Below the pieces are notes generated by a model that saw only the letters and a list, made by a program, of their open reading frames with translations, was not told the DNA's origin and made no database searches. Source: Candidatus Nitrosotenuis sp. (GTDB lineage: Archaea > Thermoproteota > Nitrososphaeria > Nitrososphaerales > Nitrosopumilaceae). Taken from it: 8,202 bases of DNA. Position 1 is the stretch's first letter. Every line of letters starts with the position of its first letter. The translations under genes and the position numbers were made by a program. This document shows positions 5,591-8,202 of this stretch, in pieces. The stretch spans positions 1 to 8,202 of the forward strand of contig JAHEXS010000046.1 in the NCBI GenBank assembly GCA_023252015.1, written 5' to 3'.

Positions 5591-6712
5591 CTAGGCTAAA
5601 GTTGCGTATCCTTTGCAGATCATATAGACTGCGGCATACTTTGGTACGGTAACTTGTTCCTTTTTGTATGGGCCAAATTTTTTATTTTTTAGCTTAAATT
5701 CAACAGGACAGTTGGCTAGAATCGTTACTTTGTCATCGTCAATAAAGCATGCATCATTTCCAGGATTGAATTTCTCAAGATCATTGCACAGTATCTTTGA
5801 GAGGCCACTTTTGCTGTTTATGGTTCCGGCCAGTCTGAATATTCTGTGAACGTCGATTGTTACATTTGGGTCAATTTGCGCACCTATGATTTTTTGTAGA
5901 TCCTCTAGTTTTTTCTTAAATGAGAAATAGCCTTCTGAAATCAGCTGTTTTGAAAGTTTTGGCTTGTTTGATTTTGAGCCAAAGACTTGTTTTGATGTTC
6001 TGCCAAGCCAGCCTTTCTCATCTATATCAGAAAACACAGACTTGGAAAAATCAGATTTTTTCGCACCAAAGGTTTCAGGCAATGCCCCCTTGAACAGAAT
6101 ATAATCTACAAGTTCTGCTCTTTCCCTTGAATCTAATTTTTCATAGTTTGATTCTGAAACATAAACATGGAATCCTTCATTACCGGAAAAATATACTCGT
6201 ATGTTTTCTTTTTTTATTCCAAGATCACCTGTCAATATTGAGATCAGTTTTCTTATTTCATTTTTGGCACCAGCAATACAATTTTGGCACAGTGCTGATG
6301 ATGTTTCATATTTGGTTGACTTGCAGTCAGGACACTCATTTTGTTGCAAAAAGACATTTCCGCAAGTCGTACATTTTTTGCAGACGTGATTGATTCTGCA
6401 AGGAAGATTCAGATCCTTTGCATCTACATCAAAGATTAGATCTGCACCCTGCCAATCTTTTTCTGCCATGGGTAAGTTTGGGAACAAATAGCTAGCATTT
6501 GAGCAATATACATCAGACGGAATGTTCGTCATAAGCAAAAGATGCAGTTCCTTGTCTGACTTTATTGGAATGTGTCGATTCATTCCGAAATTAAATTTTT
6601 GATATCCAAATTCACGCCTTTCTGGATTGGTATGTGTATGAATAAGATCAAAATGATCAAAATAATATTTTTTGAAAGATTCCTCTAGGAATTTTATGTC
6701 CTTGTCAAGCAT
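5591..6712 (-). CDS. priS: DNA primase small (catalytic) subunit PriS
   Basis: Catalytic subunit of the archaeal/eukaryotic primase, which makes the primers that start DNA synthesis. It has 373 residues when started at ATG 6710-6712, chosen because MLDKDIKFLEESFKKYY fits the family start. A TTG at 6731-6733 would add seven residues and has no Shine-Dalgarno. Numbered from that ATG: metal-binding DVD at 95-97 (IFDVDAKDL), SGNEGFH at 176-182, and a third Asp in DVHR at 287-290. Between them is a cysteine-rich zinc region with C105, H109, C111, C114, C117, C127, C130, C142 and C145. The family motif often ending in SLHxKTG reads TINSKSG here. The start overlaps the priL stop by 8 bases (ATGCTTGA), indicating coupled translation. 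It works as a heterodimer with the neighbouring PriL. Confidence 0.96.
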   Translation of the reverse strand: MLDKDIKFLEESFKKYYFDHFDLIHTHTNPERREFGYQKFNFGMNRHIPIKSDKELHLLLMTNIPSDVYCSNASYLFPNLPMAEKDWQGADLIFDVDAKDLNLPCRINHVCKKCTTCGNVFLQQNECPDCKSTKYETSSALCQNCIAGAKNEIRKLISILTGDLGIKKENIRVYFSGNEGFHVYVSESNYEKLDSRERAELVDYILFKGALPETFGAKKSDFSKSVFSDIDEKGWLGRTSKQVFGSKSNKPKLSKQLISEGYFSFKKKLEDLQKIIGAQIDPNVTIDVHRIFRLAGTINSKSGLSKILCNDLEKFNPGNDACFIDDDKVTILANCPVEFKLKNKKFGPYKKEQVTVPKYAAVYMICKGYATLA

Positions 6713-7745
6713 TTGGAATTTTTTTCCTTCCAAACTGTAATGGATTTATGATGTTAGCACATTCTGGTATTGCAAAGCAAAGATTTTCACTTTTTAATTT
6801 GTCACACGAGGGGCACGCATATTTTGTTCCACTGCCAAAAACGCCTGATAGATGTTTGAGTTGATACAATGTTATTTTTTCGTTATAGTCAGGTGCATTT
6901 TTGAACAAGGGTGCAATTTCCTCTATAGTTTGACCTTTGTTCAAAAGATATGTTGCAAGCATGAATCTTCCTGAGTGCGGGAGATTCTCGCCTTTACTGA
7001 GAACATCAAGTGCGTGTTTTATACAGGGTGGGGATTCTCCAGTCTCAACAGTTTGTACAGAGAATTTTTTTGCAAGACTTACAAGTGCCTCAACTGATTT
7101 TTTGAAAGATTCTGGTATGGAGGGTATGTTAGCAGAATGAATTTTTGAACTAATGAAATTATCAAGCTCTTTGCGAATTAGTCTTACTGTTTCGTGTGAT
7201 GTAAGAAAGACATTTCCATTGTCGACTAGTCTGTTCACAAGCTTCCACTCTTGTTCGTAAAAATGGGTTGCATGTTTTAGATAATCTACCACAGGAATTA
7301 CAAAATAATCATCAGACTTGTGTATGTCCATGGAAAAAAGATCTTTGATTATTTTAATTGCCAGCTCTTCCTTTGCTTTATTGTTTATATCAGAAAGATC
7401 CTTTTCGAGAAATTTTTCAGCACGTCTTGCTTCTGCTAGAGAAAATCGCTTGATTAGTGTGTTCATTGCACTTTGTTTTAGTAGTATAACTGCGACAAGA
7501 AACGAAAATACCTCAACGTCCAAATTTTTTACATTGAAATCAGAGTTGAAGATTTTGCCGTTTGCTGCAGTCTCAATTCGTTGAAAAGCAATTTCAATTA
7601 TAGGTCTAAGATCCTCGTCATTTCCAAACTGTTCAAGAGTAAAGCCCTTTTCTTTGAGATAATTTCCTGCCTCTGTCAAGAAGGGGTATTTTGCAATTTC
7701 TTCTGTTCCTAGCTTTAGCACAGATGTTATGATTTGATTTGACAT
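6705..7745 (-). CDS. priL: DNA primase large (regulatory) subunit PriL
   Basis: Regulatory subunit of archaeal primase, 346 residues, which binds PriS and helps template/primer initiation through an Fe-S C-terminal domain. The N-terminal part (about 1-200) is helical. The C-terminal domain shows SPPC (C241), then a cluster YACPSCDKLKSENLCFAIPEC (C311, C314, C323, C329). Four of these five cysteines are expected to hold a 4Fe-4S cluster; which one is spare cannot be read from the sequence. The start is ATG at 7743-7745 with no Shine-Dalgarno and A/T-rich TTTAAA boxes upstream, so a leaderless or very short-leader transcript is likely. It is the first gene of the string priL-priS-UPF0182-amidotransferase and is divergent from nfo across 58 bp. 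Confidence 0.93.
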   Translation of the reverse strand: MSNQIITSVLKLGTEEIAKYPFLTEAGNYLKEKGFTLEQFGNDEDLRPIIEIAFQRIETAANGKIFNSDFNVKNLDVEVFSFLVAVILLKQSAMNTLIKRFSLAEARRAEKFLEKDLSDINNKAKEELAIKIIKDLFSMDIHKSDDYFVIPVVDYLKHATHFYEQEWKLVNRLVDNGNVFLTSHETVRLIRKELDNFISSKIHSANIPSIPESFKKSVEALVSLAKKFSVQTVETGESPPCIKHALDVLSKGENLPHSGRFMLATYLLNKGQTIEEIAPLFKNAPDYNEKITLYQLKHLSGVFGSGTKYACPSCDKLKSENLCFAIPECANIINPLQFGRKKIPNA

Positions 7746-7764
7746 TAAAAATTTGGGTTTTCTT

Positions 7765-7781
7765 TTTAAACTGGTTTAAAT
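7765..7781. promoter_or_regulatory. Divergent priL/nfo promoter with two TTTAAA boxes
   Basis: Two TTTAAA palindromes lie at 7765-7770 and 7775-7780 in the 58-bp gap between priL and nfo. The right one is 26 bp before the nfo ATG at 7804, ideal for a leaderless start. In the other direction it is 33 bp from the priL ATG (about a 7-base leader), while the left one is 22 bp away. The right box may therefore drive both genes; priL could also use the left box. Confidence 0.5.
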
Positions 7782-7803
7782 TATGTGAGAATGATCGCTT
7801 TGT

Positions 7804-8202
7804 ATGCGTGTAGGTGCCCACGTATCTATTTCGGGCTCATTAGATGCTGCAATAGATAATGCGTTGGAACGGGAATGCTCCGCGTTTCAGATATTTACCC
7901 GTAGTCCAAGAAGCTGGAATGCAAAAGAAATTTCTGAAAAAGACGCCAAAACTTTTAGAGAAAAAATGGTAAATAGTAAGATAGATAGATTTGCAACAGT
8001 AGCACATATGCCATATTTGCCAAATCTTGCATCACCTAATGCAGCTACACACACAAAATCAGTCGACACACTTGTAAAGGAGGTAGAAAGGTGTGGCAAA
8101 ATTGGGATTCCGTATTTGGTAGCTCATCTTGGAAGCCATATGGGAACAGGTGAGGAAAAGGGAATAAAACAGCTGGTTAGTGCTTTTTCCAAGGCAGCAG
8201 AT
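7804..8202 (+). CDS. nfo: Endonuclease IV (AP endonuclease), N-terminal part (runs off right edge)
   Basis: An endonuclease IV family AP endonuclease, a zinc-dependent TIM-barrel enzyme that cuts DNA 5' to abasic sites in base excision repair. The first 133 residues are present, about half the usual length of roughly 280; the frame is open to the window edge. Family marks are MRVGAHVSISGSLDAAIDNA at the start, FTRSPRSW at 31-38, AHMPYLPNLASP with H68, and LVAHLGSHMGTG with H108. H68 and H108 align with metal-binding His69 and His109 of the E. coli enzyme. The start is ATG at 7804-7806, with no Shine-Dalgarno and a TTTAAA box 26 bp upstream. It is divergent from priL, placing repair next to replication priming. 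Confidence 0.94.
   Translation, partial: MRVGAHVSISGSLDAAIDNALERECSAFQIFTRSPRSWNAKEISEKDAKTFREKMVNSKIDRFATVAHMPYLPNLASPNAATHTKSVDTLVKEVERCGKIGIPYLVAHLGSHMGTGEEKGIKQLVSAFSKAAD

Noticed and set aside
6127..6393. Plus-strand open frames opposite the priS zinc region
   Set aside because: They are antisense shadows of the well-supported priS gene, with no recognisable motif, promoter or ribosome binding site.
6731..6733. TTG at 6731-6733 as the priS start
   Set aside because: No ribosome binding site precedes it, and the ATG at 6712 gives the family-like N-terminus with a typical short overlap with priL.
6668..7112. 15-base repeat TTTTTTGAAAGATTC at 6668-6682 and 7098-7112
   Set aside because: Both copies encode the same short Glu-Ser-Phe-Lys-Lys run in frame within PriS and PriL; coincidence in AT-rich coding DNA is sufficient.
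7633..8099. Minus-strand open frames around priL start and opposite nfo
   Set aside because: One is a frame-shifted shadow running through the priL/nfo promoter and the other is antisense to conserved nfo motifs.
1..8202. CRISPR array, insertion sequence, integrase attachment at tRNA-Gly, or toxin-antitoxin module
   Set aside because: No regularly spaced repeats, transposase or integrase motifs are present, and I saw no second copy of the tRNA-Gly 3' end within the window.

Overview
The window looks like AT-rich archaeal chromosome, most likely Thaumarchaeota (Nitrososphaeria, Nitrosopumilus-like). Archaeal markers are aIF2 gamma, ribosomal protein S6e, the two-subunit PriS/PriL primase, a tRNA without an encoded CCA, TATA-type promoters lying about 26 bp before start codons (leaderless genes), and frequent TTG starts. 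The phylum-level call rests on remembered resemblance of the proteins (inference), not on a search.

Layout. Positions 1-580 (minus) hold an S6e -> aIF2 gamma translation operon; aIF2 gamma runs off the left edge. Positions 733-1029 hold two tiny zinc-ribbon proteins, convergent and abutting with back-to-back stop codons. Positions 1082-1155 are tRNA-Gly(CCC) on the plus strand. One TATA box near 1055 is placed to serve both the tRNA and the divergent zinc-ribbon gene. Positions 1137-2096 (minus) encode a C39-like papain-fold/TPR protein whose 3' end overlaps the tRNA antisense by 19 bp. Positions 2131-7745 (minus) form one tight gene string in transcription order priL -> priS -> UPF0182 membrane protein -> GuaA-like class I glutamine amidotransferase, with overlapping, abutting or closely spaced junctions. 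Divergent from priL, at 7804 and running off the right edge, is endonuclease IV (nfo).

How the genes relate. PriL and PriS together make the replicative primase; nfo, sharing its 58-bp promoter region, is an abasic-site repair enzyme, so the right side has a replication/repair theme. The UPF0182 protein and the amidotransferase are linked to the primase by position only; no biochemical link is visible. The left side is core translation.

This is mostly housekeeping sequence. I see no CRISPR array, insertion sequence, toxin-antitoxin pair or obvious defence system. The best leads are regulatory: a perfect 7+7 bp dyad in the S6e promoter region, a 12-nt element repeated before both translation-gene starts, the shared TATA box, and the tRNA/CDS antisense overlap. 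The best protein leads are an amidotransferase with altered motifs, a cytosolic C39-TPR protein, and a cysteine-rich PriS zinc region. Every stretch without a gene is shorter than about 160 bp.
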